From an uncultured Bacteroidales bacterium (lineage in GTDB: Bacteria; Bacteroidota; Bacteroidia; Bacteroidales; Muribaculaceae), in assembly GCA_902792435.1 (NCBI GenBank), contig CADAZN010000002.1, forward strand, positions 96,283 to 160,282: a stretch of DNA of 64,000 nt, read 5' to 3'. Shown one piece after another: positions 34,727 to 43,732 of the stretch. Made by a program: the position numbers and the translations under genes. A model generated the notes under the pieces. The model made no database searches. It was not told the origin of the DNA and saw only the letters and a list, made by a program, of their open reading frames with translations. The number at the start of each line of letters is the position of its first letter. Positions within the stretch are counted from its first letter, which is position 1.

Positions 34727-34760
34727 GAGGATGCACCCAACGGATGCATCCTCAATTTTA
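34727..34760. terminator. Terminator between the small-ORF unit and nfnB
   Basis: Arms GAGGATGCA (34727-34735) and TGCATCCTC (34745-34753), followed by AATTTTATT. It can serve both convergent transcripts. Confidence 0.8.
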
Positions 34761-34776
34761 TTATATCATTGATTGA

Positions 34777-36234
34777 TTACTCGCCCAGGAGTTGCTTTGC
34801 CATGTTTTGGGCGGCACGGCGACCGTCGCCCATAGCAAGGATAACTGTAGCACCACCACGCACGATATCGCCACCAGCATAGAGGTCGCCAATGTTACTT
34901 TGCATAGTCTCCTCGTTGACAACGATGGTGTTGCGGCGACTAACGTCAAGTCCCTCGATTGAGCGAGGCACGAGCTGGTTGGGCGAAACACCCACAGCCA
35001 CAATCACGATGTCAACAGGGATCTCCTCGATGGCACCCTCAACAGGCACTGGTGAGCGACGACCGCTTGCATCGGGCTCACCAAGCTCCATGCGCTGGAT
35101 GCGCATAGCCTTGATGTGTCCCTTCTCGTCGCCAATGTACTCGATGGGGTTGTGCAGAGTCATGAACTCTACGCCCTCTTCCTTGGCATGGCCAACTTCC
35201 TCACGACGGGCAGGCATCTCCTCCTCGCTGCGGCGATAGACTAGAATAACGCGCTTGGCACCCATACGCAATGCAGTGCGAGTTGAGTCCATAGCGGTGT
35301 TTCCACCACCAATTACAGCGATTGTCTCACCATGCATCACAGGAGTGTCGCCACCACGGCCAGCGCTCATCAGGTTGATGCGAGTGAGGTATTCGTTACT
35401 TGACATAACTCCGATGAGGTTCTCACCGGGAATATCCATGAAGCGTGGGAAACCAGCACCTGAGCCAACGAACACGCCCTTGAAGCCTTGCTCATGCAAG
35501 TCATCGTAGGTAATGGTCTTGCCCACGAGCACGTCTTTCTCAAACTTAACGCCCATTTTGCGCAGGCCTTCAATCTCGTAGTCCACGATACTGTTTGGTA
35601 AACGGAACTCGGGGATACCATACTTGAGCACACCACCAATCTCATGTAGAGCCTCAAATACTGTTACGTCAAAGCCTTGCTTTGCCATGTCGCCAGCAAA
35701 TGACAATCCAGAAGGACCACTACCAATAACGGCTACTTTAATGCCATTGGCAGGTTTCATAGGAGGCACCTCTTGCTCGGTGTTGTTGCGCTGCCAGTCG
35801 GCGGCAAAGCGCTCCAGATAACCAATAGCCACAGCGGGCTGGTTCATCTTCAGGCGGATGCATTTGCTCTCACATTGCTTCTCCTGTGGACAAACACGGC
35901 CACAAACTGCTGGCAATGAGCTAGTCTCCTTAAGAGTTGCGGCAGCCTGAGCAAACTCGCCACGCTCAATGTTCTTGATGAACTTGGGGATGTTGATGCC
36001 CACTGGGCAGCCAGTGACACACTGTGGATTGGGGCAATCGAGACAGCGAGTAGCCTCGAGTACAGCCTGCTCGGCATTAATGCCCTGATTTACCTCCTCG
36101 TTACAAGTGATGCGATAGGCAGGGTCAAGCTGGGGCATCTCAACGCGTGCTATGTTGTTTCTCTCTTTTGCAGTCTTCGACTTGCGCAGTTCCTCGCGCC
36201 AAGCCTCATTGCGAGATTCGTTATAGTTTTCCAT
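34777..36234 (-). CDS. nfnB: NfnB/GltD-like NADPH-binding iron-sulfur flavoprotein
   Basis: A 485-residue protein commonly labelled glutamate synthase small chain (gltA). It has an N-terminal double [4Fe-4S] region (RCLDCPNPQCVTGCPVG, then CGRVCPQEKQCESKCI) and two dinucleotide-binding folds (AVIGSGPSGLSFAGDMAKQG for FAD and IAVIGGGNTAMDSTRTALRM for NADPH). No large glutamate synthase subunit is nearby; instead the NfnA-like gene lies 20 bases upstream. The pair therefore fits the electron-bifurcating NADH-dependent ferredoxin:NADP oxidoreductase NfnAB, or the similar Sud enzyme. That assignment is by gene pairing. Confidence 0.85.
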   Translation of the reverse strand: MENYNESRNEAWREELRKSKTAKERNNIARVEMPQLDPAYRITCNEEVNQGINAEQAVLEATRCLDCPNPQCVTGCPVGINIPKFIKNIERGEFAQAAATLKETSSLPAVCGRVCPQEKQCESKCIRLKMNQPAVAIGYLERFAADWQRNNTEQEVPPMKPANGIKVAVIGSGPSGLSFAGDMAKQGFDVTVFEALHEIGGVLKYGIPEFRLPNSIVDYEIEGLRKMGVKFEKDVLVGKTITYDDLHEQGFKGVFVGSGAGFPRFMDIPGENLIGVMSSNEYLTRINLMSAGRGGDTPVMHGETIAVIGGGNTAMDSTRTALRMGAKRVILVYRRSEEEMPARREEVGHAKEEGVEFMTLHNPIEYIGDEKGHIKAMRIQRMELGEPDASGRRSPVPVEGAIEEIPVDIVIVAVGVSPNQLVPRSIEGLDVSRRNTIVVNEETMQSNIGDLYAGGDIVRGGATVILAMGDGRRAAQNMAKQLLGE

Positions 36235-36254
36235 TTTTCTTGTTTTTAGCGGGT

Positions 36255-37031
36255 TTACATTTTCAAGCGCATTAATAACTCGTCGAAGTCAATCTCATGA
36301 GCGTCGAACTCAGGACCCTCAACACACACGAAGCGAGTCTTGCCACCAACGCTTACACGACATGCGCCACACATACCAGTACCATCAACCATGATAGCAT
36401 TGAGCGATGCCTCGGTTGGGACCTCATACTTTTTGGTCAGCAACGAAACAAACTTCATCATGATAGCAGGACCGATGGTCACTACCTTATCAACCTTCTC
36501 ACGCTTGATAACCTCTTCTACACCAGCAGTCACAAGGCCTTTGGTGCCATAGCTACCATCATCAGTCATAATGATAACATCATCGCTCGAAGCACGGACC
36601 TCATCCTCAAGAATAATCAAGTCCTTGGTACGACCTGCCAAAACACTGACAACACGGTTGCCAGCCTCTTTCATTGCGCGGATAATAGGCAGCAATGGAG
36701 CCACACCTACACCACCACCGCAACAGAGCACGGTACCGTAGTTCTCGATGCGAGTAGCCTGTCCCAGAGGACCAACCACGTCGGTCAGGAACTCACCTGG
36801 CTCAAGGGCACAAATCTTGCGGGTTGAATCACCTACTGCCTGAATCACAAGTGTGATGGTGCCAGCTGCAGGATCGCTATCGGCGATAGTTAATGGAATT
36901 CTCTCACCCTTCTCACCACAGCGCACAATCACAAAGTGACCTGCACGGCGAGCTTTAGCAATGAGGGGTGCTTCAACAACGAGCTTAGTAACATTCTCGC
37001 TGAAACGTTGTTTGCTTACAATCTTGTTCAT
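36255..37031 (-). CDS. nfnA: NfnA-like FAD/NAD(P) and [2Fe-2S] subunit
   Basis: A 258-residue ferredoxin-reductase-type protein often called sulfide/dihydroorotate dehydrogenase-like. It has the FAD-binding barrel (ERIPLTIADSDPAAGTITLV), an NAD-binding region (CCGGGVGVAPLLPIIRAMKE) and C-terminal cysteines for a [2Fe-2S] cluster in GTGMCGACRVSVGG and RFVCVEGP. With the downstream NfnB it would couple NADH and reduced ferredoxin to NADPH formation in the cytoplasm. A -7 box precedes it at 37106. Confidence 0.85.
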   Translation of the reverse strand: MNKIVSKQRFSENVTKLVVEAPLIAKARRAGHFVIVRCGEKGERIPLTIADSDPAAGTITLVIQAVGDSTRKICALEPGEFLTDVVGPLGQATRIENYGTVLCCGGGVGVAPLLPIIRAMKEAGNRVVSVLAGRTKDLIILEDEVRASSDDVIIMTDDGSYGTKGLVTAGVEEVIKREKVDKVVTIGPAIMMKFVSLLTKKYEVPTEASLNAIMVDGTGMCGACRVSVGGKTRFVCVEGPEFDAHEIDFDELLMRLKM

Positions 37032-37105
37032 TGTTTATAGTTAATGTGAATTAGTTATTTCGCTTTAATAAGAGCCCTAAAAGAGCCTCTATTTTTTTGA
37101 ACGTG

Positions 37106-37113
37106 CAAAGGTA
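37106..37113 (-). promoter_or_regulatory. -7 box of the nfnAB pair
   Basis: Minus-strand TACCTTTG, about 75 bases before the ATG at 37031; a clear -33 element was not found. Confidence 0.5.
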
Positions 37114-37223
37114 AGGAGAATTTCTGAAATAAGACTCCTATAATTAATAAACTTTTCAACAAATGTTTATGATAGGGTTTCATAAATGAATCCTATAGCA
37201 TAATCAATGATACACCGCCGGGC

Positions 37224-39443
37224 TTAATGGCTGGTTCGTTGCACATCTTTCACACCCTTCAAGTTCTTGATTTTCTTGATGAGAGCATCAAGCATGTCAA
37301 GGCTGTTAATGCCAATGCCTAGAAATCCCTCAAAAATGCCACCAATGCTGTTGATTGACACACTTCGCAGCATGGTGTCACCCTCCTTGTTGATGAGGGA
37401 AGTGATATTTGCAACAATTCCTATATCGTCATTACCCACAACTTTGAGTGTAACTGCATATTGTTTTCCTAATTTACCACTCCACTGCGAGCGAATGATG
37501 CGGTAGGGATACTTCTCGATCAAGTGCTTCACATTGCCACAATCTCGCCGATGAATCTTTATGGCACCATCGCTTGCAATGAATCCCACAATTGAATCGC
37601 CATAAATAGGATTACAACACTTTGAAAGCTTGTAGTTGATTCCTTTCACGTTGTTACCAATGACTAGGATATCATCAGCGCCATGGTCGTCTTCGTCAGC
37701 CTTGTGCTGAAGCACAAAGTTCTGAGCCGTTTCATGAGGCTTGGTCGACTCTTGCTGTTTAGCTACAAAATCGAGATATTCATCGACCAAGACCACAATG
37801 TCGACCTTCTCATCATTGACATCAACAAAGAAATCGGTTATGGTTTTGTATCCCTTCTTGTTGATGAAGCGGCTCATTGTGGGTTCATCGATTTCGATTT
37901 TACGATTTTTAAATCGACGGTGAAGAAGTTCGCGACCCATATCAGCTTTCTTGGTTCGAGCTTCATTCAGAGCCAACCGAATCTTGTTCCTTGCCCTACT
38001 TGTCTTGACGATATTCATCCAGTCGACGCGTGGCACCTGAGTTGATGAGGTTAAAATCTCGACCGTGTCGCCACTACACAGCTTGTAATTAATTTTCTGG
38101 TTCTTGCCATCAATTTTAGCGCCAATGCACTGACATCCAATTCTAGAGTGTATTCTAAATGCAAAATCGAGCACCGTAGCACCCTTTGGAAACCGGAATA
38201 CATCGCCACGAGGAGTAAATACAAAAACCTCTTCGTCATATAGGTTGGCGTGCATGTCACGGATGAGATCCATGCGGTTTTTGCTTCCCTCTTCGAGAAC
38301 CTCGCGCACATTCTGCATCCATTGGTCTATGCCACCTCCATCGGTTTTCACGCCCTTGTAGCGCCAGTGTGCGGCAAGACCCATCTCTGCAATCTCGTCC
38401 ATTCGTTCAGAACGTATCTGAACTTCAACCCACTTGTCGTCCTTTCCCTTAAAAGTGCCGTGCAGAGACTCATAGCCATTACTCTTGGGCATAGAAATCC
38501 AATCACGCATGCGAGCAGGATTAGCTTGGTAGATGTCACCTATAAGAGAATAGGTGTACCAGCAATCCCGTTTCTCATATTCCTTGGGGGTATCGATGAT
38601 GATGCGTATGGCAAAAAGGTCATAGATGTCGTTAAAGTCCACTTGCTTTGTTTTCATCTTATTCCAAATTGAATTAATCGACTTGGTACGCCCTTTCATA
38701 TGGCACTTGATGTGCTCACGCTCAAGCACATCCTTGATGGGTGCTGTGAATTTTTCAATATACTTATCGCGCTCAACTTTTGTTTCATTAAGGCGTTGGG
38801 CGATCTTGTTATACACATCTCGCTGCAAGTATTTGAGAGAGAGGTCTTCAAGATCAGTCTTGATTTGGTAAAGTCCCAACTTGTGGGCAAGTGGCGCATA
38901 GAGGTAGCGTGATTCTAGCGATATGTCGCGCACAAATTTTTCGTCCTCATGGTTGTTGATGTAGCTCATCAATCCCCTGCGGTCAACAATCATAATCATC
39001 ACCACACGAATGTCTTGCGCAAGAGTCACCAACAGTTTGCGGAAATTCTCATCCTCAACAGCAGACTGCTTTTTATAAATCTTAGAAATCTTAATAAGGC
39101 CATGCACCAGTCTTGCCACATCGTCACCAAACATCTCAGTTATCTCTATCTCTGAAACGTGCCCGAGACGACATAGGTTATAGACGAGAATTGCTATCGT
39201 CATATTGCGGTCGAGGGCGATGTTGTCGTGTAGCAGCTCGGCGGTGCGCAGTGTTCTGATAACAGGGTTGATGCCATACTTATCGCGATGATAAACACCT
39301 GCCTTGACGCCACTTCTTATTAGTGACTGCAAATAGTGCACATCGTCGATAGTTATCTCGTCACGCAAGTTGTTCCATAATTTGCTAATTGATTTGAACA
39401 ACATTGCCCGCTCATGAGCATTAAAAAAAGCAGTTTCTGTCAT
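37224..39443 (-). CDS. RelA-type (p)ppGpp synthetase with inactive HD domain
   Basis: The 739 residues have the long Rel layout: HD region (1-200), synthetase (about 225-365), TGS (FVFTPRGDVFRFPKGATVLD) and a C-terminal ACT domain. The synthetase looks intact (KGRTKSINSIWNKM, MPKSNGYESLHG, EVQIRSERMDEIAEMGLAAH). The HD motif does not: where hydrolases have HDxxEDT this protein reads VYNLCRLGHVS, and the earlier metal histidine is Asn in INPVIRT. It should make but not degrade (p)ppGpp, so another gene must hydrolyse it. The start is ATG 39443, after the promoter at 39472. Confidence 0.9.
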   Translation of the reverse strand: MTETAFFNAHERAMLFKSISKLWNNLRDEITIDDVHYLQSLIRSGVKAGVYHRDKYGINPVIRTLRTAELLHDNIALDRNMTIAILVYNLCRLGHVSEIEITEMFGDDVARLVHGLIKISKIYKKQSAVEDENFRKLLVTLAQDIRVVMIMIVDRRGLMSYINNHEDEKFVRDISLESRYLYAPLAHKLGLYQIKTDLEDLSLKYLQRDVYNKIAQRLNETKVERDKYIEKFTAPIKDVLEREHIKCHMKGRTKSINSIWNKMKTKQVDFNDIYDLFAIRIIIDTPKEYEKRDCWYTYSLIGDIYQANPARMRDWISMPKSNGYESLHGTFKGKDDKWVEVQIRSERMDEIAEMGLAAHWRYKGVKTDGGGIDQWMQNVREVLEEGSKNRMDLIRDMHANLYDEEVFVFTPRGDVFRFPKGATVLDFAFRIHSRIGCQCIGAKIDGKNQKINYKLCSGDTVEILTSSTQVPRVDWMNIVKTSRARNKIRLALNEARTKKADMGRELLHRRFKNRKIEIDEPTMSRFINKKGYKTITDFFVDVNDEKVDIVVLVDEYLDFVAKQQESTKPHETAQNFVLQHKADEDDHGADDILVIGNNVKGINYKLSKCCNPIYGDSIVGFIASDGAIKIHRRDCGNVKHLIEKYPYRIIRSQWSGKLGKQYAVTLKVVGNDDIGIVANITSLINKEGDTMLRSVSINSIGGIFEGFLGIGINSLDMLDALIKKIKNLKGVKDVQRTSH

Positions 39444-39471
39444 TTTTCTATCTTTTGAGCAAAAAATCACC

Positions 39472-39503
39472 CAAAATTAATTTTTTCTTTGTAACTTTAC
39501 AAA
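39472..39503 (-). promoter_or_regulatory. Promoter of the Rel synthetase gene
   Basis: Minus-strand TTTG (39503-39500) and TAATTTTG (39479-39472), 20 bases apart, 28 bases before the ATG. Confidence 0.78.
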
Positions 39504-39548
39504 TTAATTACAACTAATTAGCAACAAATCACAAAAACATACACTATC

Positions 39549-41069
39549 ATGCTTAACGAAAAAGACCTACAACAACTTGAAAACAAAGGTATAACTGCCG
39601 ATAAACTTGAAGCGCAAATAAAACGTTTTGAGACTGGCTTTCCACAGCTGCGCATCCATTCGGTAGCAACAGTGGGTAATGGCATTATGCGTTTGAATGA
39701 GAAAGATATCAACCACTACATAAAGCTTTGGCGCCAGTCGCAGCAAGATGGAGTGACGATTGAGAAGTTTGTTCCAGCCTCGGGTGCTGCAAGCCGAATG
39801 TTCAAGAACATGTTCGCCTTCATGACATCGGGCAGAACAGCTCCAGAGACCGACTTCGAGAAGCAATATTTTGACAACATCAACCACTTCGCTTTTTTCT
39901 CCAGCCTTAACAAGTCGTGCGAGCTGCTTTACAAGGACTCTATACCTCAACTCATCCAAAATGGAAAATATGTTGAGATTGTAAAGGCGATGCTCGAAAA
40001 AGAAGGCTTAAACTATGGTTTCCTTCCCAAAGCCCTGTTGCTTTTCCACAAGGCATCGGGCGGAGATGTTCACACCTCACTCGAAGAGCATCTGGAAGAG
40101 GGCGCTCAGTATGCTGCCAATGGTAAGCGAGAGGTCAACATTCACTTCACCGTATCACCTGAACACCGCAAAGAATTTGACAAGTTGCTCAAATCCAAGC
40201 TCTCAATGATGGAGCAAGTGTGGGGAGTGAAATACAATGTGACAATGAGCGAGCAGAAACAGTCGACCGACACAGTTGCTGTAAATCTTGACAACACTCC
40301 TTATCGTGATGGTGATGGCAACCTATTCTTCCGCCCAGCAGGTCATGGTGCCCTGCTCGAGAACCTTAACGAGCGTGATGCCGATGTGGTGTTTGTTAAG
40401 AATATTGACAACGTAGTGCCACTAAGATTGCGTAATGCTACAGTTCGCTACAAGAAGGCTATTGGTGGCTATCTAATTGATGTTCAGCGTGCCATAGCCA
40501 AGCATCTCTTAACTCTTGATAAGGGCGCTAATGCTAATGAGCTGAAGAGCATTCTGAAATTTGTAGAGAATCGCCTCTGCACCCGCAATGAGGCTACAGA
40601 CGGCATGGACGAGAAGCAACTGACCGAATATTTGCGTGGCAAGCTCAACCGACCAATAAGAGTGTGCGGTATGGTACTCAACGAGGGTGAGCCTGGTGGC
40701 GGTCCTTACCTAGCCTACAACGCTGATGGCAGCTACTCGCCACAAATCCTTGAGGCAGCACAAATCGACCAAAACGACCCTGCGGCTGCCCGGCTGATGA
40801 AGAGTGGCACTCACTTCAACCCCGTTGACCTTGTGTGCTATATTAAGGACTACGAGGGTAAGAAGTTTGATTTAAAGCAATTTGTTGACCAAGAGACTGG
40901 ACTAATTTCAATGAAATCAACTGGTGGCGTGGATATTAAGGCGCTTGAACTTCCTGGACTTTGGAACGGCTCAATGAGCGATTGGAACACCATCTTCGTT
41001 GAGGTGCCTATTGAGACTTTCAACCCAGTTAAGACTGTCAACGATCTGTTGCGTCCTCAGCACCAATGA
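39549..41069 (+). CDS. DUF4301 family protein
   Basis: A 506-residue cytoplasmic protein of the Bacteroidetes family DUF4301 (FVPASGAASRMFKNMFAFMT near residue 76; GGPYLAYNADGSYSPQILEA; KSGTHFNPVDLVCYIKDYEG). The segment PASGAASRMFK resembles a nucleotide or sugar-phosphate binding loop of NTP transferases, so an activated-sugar role is possible, but this is a guess. It is divergent from the Rel gene and has no obvious partner downstream. Confidence 0.85.
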   Translation: MLNEKDLQQLENKGITADKLEAQIKRFETGFPQLRIHSVATVGNGIMRLNEKDINHYIKLWRQSQQDGVTIEKFVPASGAASRMFKNMFAFMTSGRTAPETDFEKQYFDNINHFAFFSSLNKSCELLYKDSIPQLIQNGKYVEIVKAMLEKEGLNYGFLPKALLLFHKASGGDVHTSLEEHLEEGAQYAANGKREVNIHFTVSPEHRKEFDKLLKSKLSMMEQVWGVKYNVTMSEQKQSTDTVAVNLDNTPYRDGDGNLFFRPAGHGALLENLNERDADVVFVKNIDNVVPLRLRNATVRYKKAIGGYLIDVQRAIAKHLLTLDKGANANELKSILKFVENRLCTRNEATDGMDEKQLTEYLRGKLNRPIRVCGMVLNEGEPGGGPYLAYNADGSYSPQILEAAQIDQNDPAAARLMKSGTHFNPVDLVCYIKDYEGKKFDLKQFVDQETGLISMKSTGGVDIKALELPGLWNGSMSDWNTIFVEVPIETFNPVKTVNDLLRPQHQ

Positions 41070-41133
41070 TGATTAAACCAATGATAATTTCTTCAATCAA
41101 ATAATATATTCACTATAACGACGATAATAATTC

Positions 41134-41547
41134 ATGAAAAAAGCATTATTGATTTTTGCGGCAATATTCACCATGTGGACCGTTGCCAGTGCCCAAAGCA
41201 CGAGTAAAGTAAAAGAGATTAATCAAGCAGAGTTTGTTGCTTTGTTCGACATGAATACTGGCACCATAGCACAGCCATCGGTATTTGACTTCAACGCCAC
41301 CTGGTGTGGACCTTGCCGCCAGCTGGCTCCAGCCCTGGAGCAGCTCGCTGCCGAATATGAGGGCCGTGTTAACTTCTACAGCATCGATGTCGACAAGAAC
41401 AAGGAGCTGGCTAAAATGCTTGAAATTCAAAGTATTCCTTACGTGCTGTTTTTCGGCACTAATGGCGATGACCCTGAGGAGATGATAGGACTCAGAACTA
41501 AGGAAGAAGTGAAGACTTATATTGAAAAAATTTTGAAATCTAAATAA
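41134..41547 (+). CDS. Exported thioredoxin-family protein
   Basis: A 137-residue protein with a signal peptide (MKKALLIFAAIFTMWTVASAQ) and one thioredoxin fold: WCGPC at 57-61 (C58, C61) and the cis-proline P102 in QSIPYV. It likely works on disulfides in the periplasm. The downstream gene begins eight bases after its stop, so they are probably cotranscribed. Confidence 0.92.
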   Translation: MKKALLIFAAIFTMWTVASAQSTSKVKEINQAEFVALFDMNTGTIAQPSVFDFNATWCGPCRQLAPALEQLAAEYEGRVNFYSIDVDKNKELAKMLEIQSIPYVLFFGTNGDDPEEMIGLRTKEEVKTYIEKILKSK

Positions 41548-41555
41548 TAGACATT

Positions 41556-42086
41556 ATGAAACGAATAATTTTAGCGTTGCTGCTCATCAGCATGATGGCA
41601 GCACTACCCTGCACCATGCAGGCAAAAAAGAGAGTTACTCGCAAAAAAGCCAATACTGAGAACCTTGCTGGCCTTACTCCCCTAGAGCGAAAAATCGTGG
41701 GAAAGCACCTACTCACACTCCAGTGGATTTCATGGAAAGGCTACGGTTCGGTAGTGATTAAGAAAGAAGCCGACGGTACACTCTCATGCCGTGGAGGGCA
41801 GTTTGCCCGTGACTGTTACAAAGCAGGTGATGTCGACGATGAGTGCTACACTAATGGCGACTACATCAAGCTCGACGGTACAATTGAAATTATCGACGAG
41901 ACACATCTTGTATTCACCGGCGACATCCGCCAGAAGATCTATCACATGAACAATGGAGAAGAAATCCTGCGGCAAGGCACCTACAACTTTGTGCAGAAGG
42001 AGAATCGCCACTACTGGCGCATGCAGGAGATGACAAATCCTGTTGACGAGTGTGTCGACTACATCGACATCTATTTCAAGCGATAA
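41556..42086 (+). CDS. Hypothetical secreted protein downstream of thioredoxin
   Basis: A 176-residue protein with a signal peptide (MKRIILALLLISMMAALPC, then TMQAKKR) and a basic stretch, followed by a beta-rich domain (ERKIVGKHLLTLQWISWKGY, HLVFTGDIRQKIYHMNNGEE). Five cysteines lie in the mature part (SCRGG, RDCYK, DECYT, DECVD), so it could be a substrate or partner of the thioredoxin encoded before it. I do not recognise a family. Confidence 0.72.
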   Translation: MKRIILALLLISMMAALPCTMQAKKRVTRKKANTENLAGLTPLERKIVGKHLLTLQWISWKGYGSVVIKKEADGTLSCRGGQFARDCYKAGDVDDECYTNGDYIKLDGTIEIIDETHLVFTGDIRQKIYHMNNGEEILRQGTYNFVQKENRHYWRMQEMTNPVDECVDYIDIYFKR

Positions 42087-42100
42087 ACATCTCTTTTGCA

Positions 42101-42146
42101 AAACAATGGCACCATCTCATGTGATTTTAAGGTGATGCCATTGTTT
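42101..42146. terminator. Bidirectional terminator between the secreted protein and rarA
   Basis: Arms AAACAATGGCA (42101-42111) and TGCCATTGTTT (42136-42146) form a perfect 11-base stem between convergent genes; T-runs follow on either strand. Confidence 0.85.
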
Positions 42147-43427
42147 TTATTTATCATTTCCCCATCGCTTGTCTTGCCTTTCTTTGAGTTTAGCTTCGGC
42201 AGCGGTGTGAGGTTGTGGATTCCAAATTTTAGTATATTTCAACTCCTTGGGCAAGTAATCCTGGTTAACGAAATGTCCAGGGAAATCGTGGGCATATTTA
42301 TAATCGGCCCCATAACCTAGTTCCTTCATGAGCTTTGTTGGGGCGTTGCGAAGGTGTAATGGAACTGGAAGATTACCCGTTTGCTCCACAAGCCGCAAAG
42401 CATCGTCGATTGCAAGGTAGGCGCTATTGCTCTTCTCGCATGTGGCCAGATAGATTGCGCACTCGCTCAAAGGGATGCGAGCTTCGGGCCAACCTATCTT
42501 GTTGATGATGTCGAAGGTGGCATTGGCGAGCAACAAGGCATTAGGATTGGCGAGACCGATGTCCTCGGCAGCGAGGATGCACAGGCGTCGTGCAATGAAC
42601 TTAGGATCCTCGCCACCGGCAATAAGCCGCGCGAGCCAATAGACTGCAGCGTCGGGGTCACTGCCACGAACAGACTTAATGAACGCCGAAATGATATCGT
42701 AGTGCATCTCGCCATTTTTGTCGAAAGCGAGTGGATTTTGCTGCAAGCGGTCGGTGACAATCTTGTCATTGATGACAAAAGGCTCGTGGGCATCGAGTGA
42801 CTGATAAATCAAGTCAAGGATATTGAGCAATTTGCGTGCATCACCACCGCTGTAGCGCAGCATCGCTTCGGTCTCCTCTACCCTAACCTCACGGTCCTTG
42901 AAGATGCGGTCGGTCTTGATTGCACGGTCAAGGAGCTGGAGCAGGTCATCATTCTCAAGTGGCTGAAGCACATAAACCTGCGCGCGAGAGAGAAGCGGAC
43001 GAATAACCTCGAATGAAGGATTCTCGGTTGTTGCGCCAATGAGAGTGACTGTGCCATTCTCAACGGCCCCGAGCAACGAGTCCTGTTGCGACTTGTTAAA
43101 ACGGTGAATCTCGTCGATGAATAGCACTGGGCGCCCGCGGGTAAAGATGCTACCCGCATCGGCACGGCAGCGATCAAGCACTTCGCGCACCTCTTTCACG
43201 CCACTAGTCACGGCGCTGAGCGTATAGAATGGCACTTGCGTCTGCTCGGCAATGATGCGCGCGAGGGTGGTCTTACCCACTCCCGGTGGTCCCCACAGGA
43301 TAAATGAGGAGATGTTTCCGCTCTCAATCATGCGGCGTATCACAGCACCCTCGCCCACCAGATGCTTTTGCCCTATATAGTCGTCGAGCGATTTAGGCCT
43401 CATTCGCTCGGCAAGAGGTTCGTACAT
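42147..43427 (-). CDS. rarA: Replication-associated recombination protein A (RarA/MgsA)
   Basis: RarA is an AAA+ ATPase related to clamp loader subunits that acts at stalled replication forks. The 426 residues have Walker [14 protein letters not shown] near residue 46, Walker [16 protein letters not shown], sensor [11 protein letters not shown] and the C-terminal tetramer domain ([20 protein letters not shown]). It starts [20 protein letters not shown]. Directly upstream of its ATG lie 7-base repeats, part of the compound array that fills the space to the nitrilase gene. Confidence 0.96.
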   Translation of the reverse strand: MYEPLAERMRPKSLDDYIGQKHLVGEGAVIRRMIESGNISSFILWGPPGVGKTTLARIIAEQTQVPFYTLSAVTSGVKEVREVLDRCRADAGSIFTRGRPVLFIDEIHRFNKSQQDSLLGAVENGTVTLIGATTENPSFEVIRPLLSRAQVYVLQPLENDDLLQLLDRAIKTDRIFKDREVRVEETEAMLRYSGGDARKLLNILDLIYQSLDAHEPFVINDKIVTDRLQQNPLAFDKNGEMHYDIISAFIKSVRGSDPDAAVYWLARLIAGGEDPKFIARRLCILAAEDIGLANPNALLLANATFDIINKIGWPEARIPLSECAIYLATCEKSNSAYLAIDDALRLVEQTGNLPVPLHLRNAPTKLMKELGYGADYKYAHDFPGHFVNQDYLPKELKYTKIWNPQPHTAAEAKLKERQDKRWGNDK

Positions 43428-43465
43428 AGTTTTGAGTAATGAGTATTGAGTTTTGAGTTTTTTTT
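43428..43465. repeat. Short 7-base array touching the rarA start codon
   Basis: Units GAGTAAT, GAGTATT, GAGTTTT and GAGTTTT (43434-43461) follow AGTTTT next to the rarA ATG. The same unit series recurs at 43551. Confidence 0.85.
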
Positions 43466-43550
43466 ACGACAATTAAAGACTATATATTTTTTTCATTAAA
43501 TGTTGTTTTCTTAGCCATTCGGCTTTTGAGTATTATAGACAATTGACTTT

Positions 43551-43732
43551 GAGTTTTGAGTAATGAGTATTGAGTATCAAGAAAACAAGAGAACAAGAGA
43601 ACAAGAGAACAAGAGAACAAGAAAACAAGAAAACAAGAAAACAAGAAAACAAGAAAACAAGAGAACAAGAGAACAAGAGAACGAGAGAACAAGAGAACGA
43701 GAGAACGAGAGGACAAGTATCAAGTATCAAGG
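43551..43732. repeat. Compound array of 7- and 8-base units next to the nitrilase stop
   Basis: Four 7-base units (GAGTTTT, GAGTAAT, GAGTATT, GAGTATC) are followed by about sixteen 8-base units (AAGAGAAC and AAGAAAAC types, some with ACGAGAG) and then 7-base AAGTATC units. The nitrilase stop codon (43727-43729) lies inside the last unit. Confidence 0.9.
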
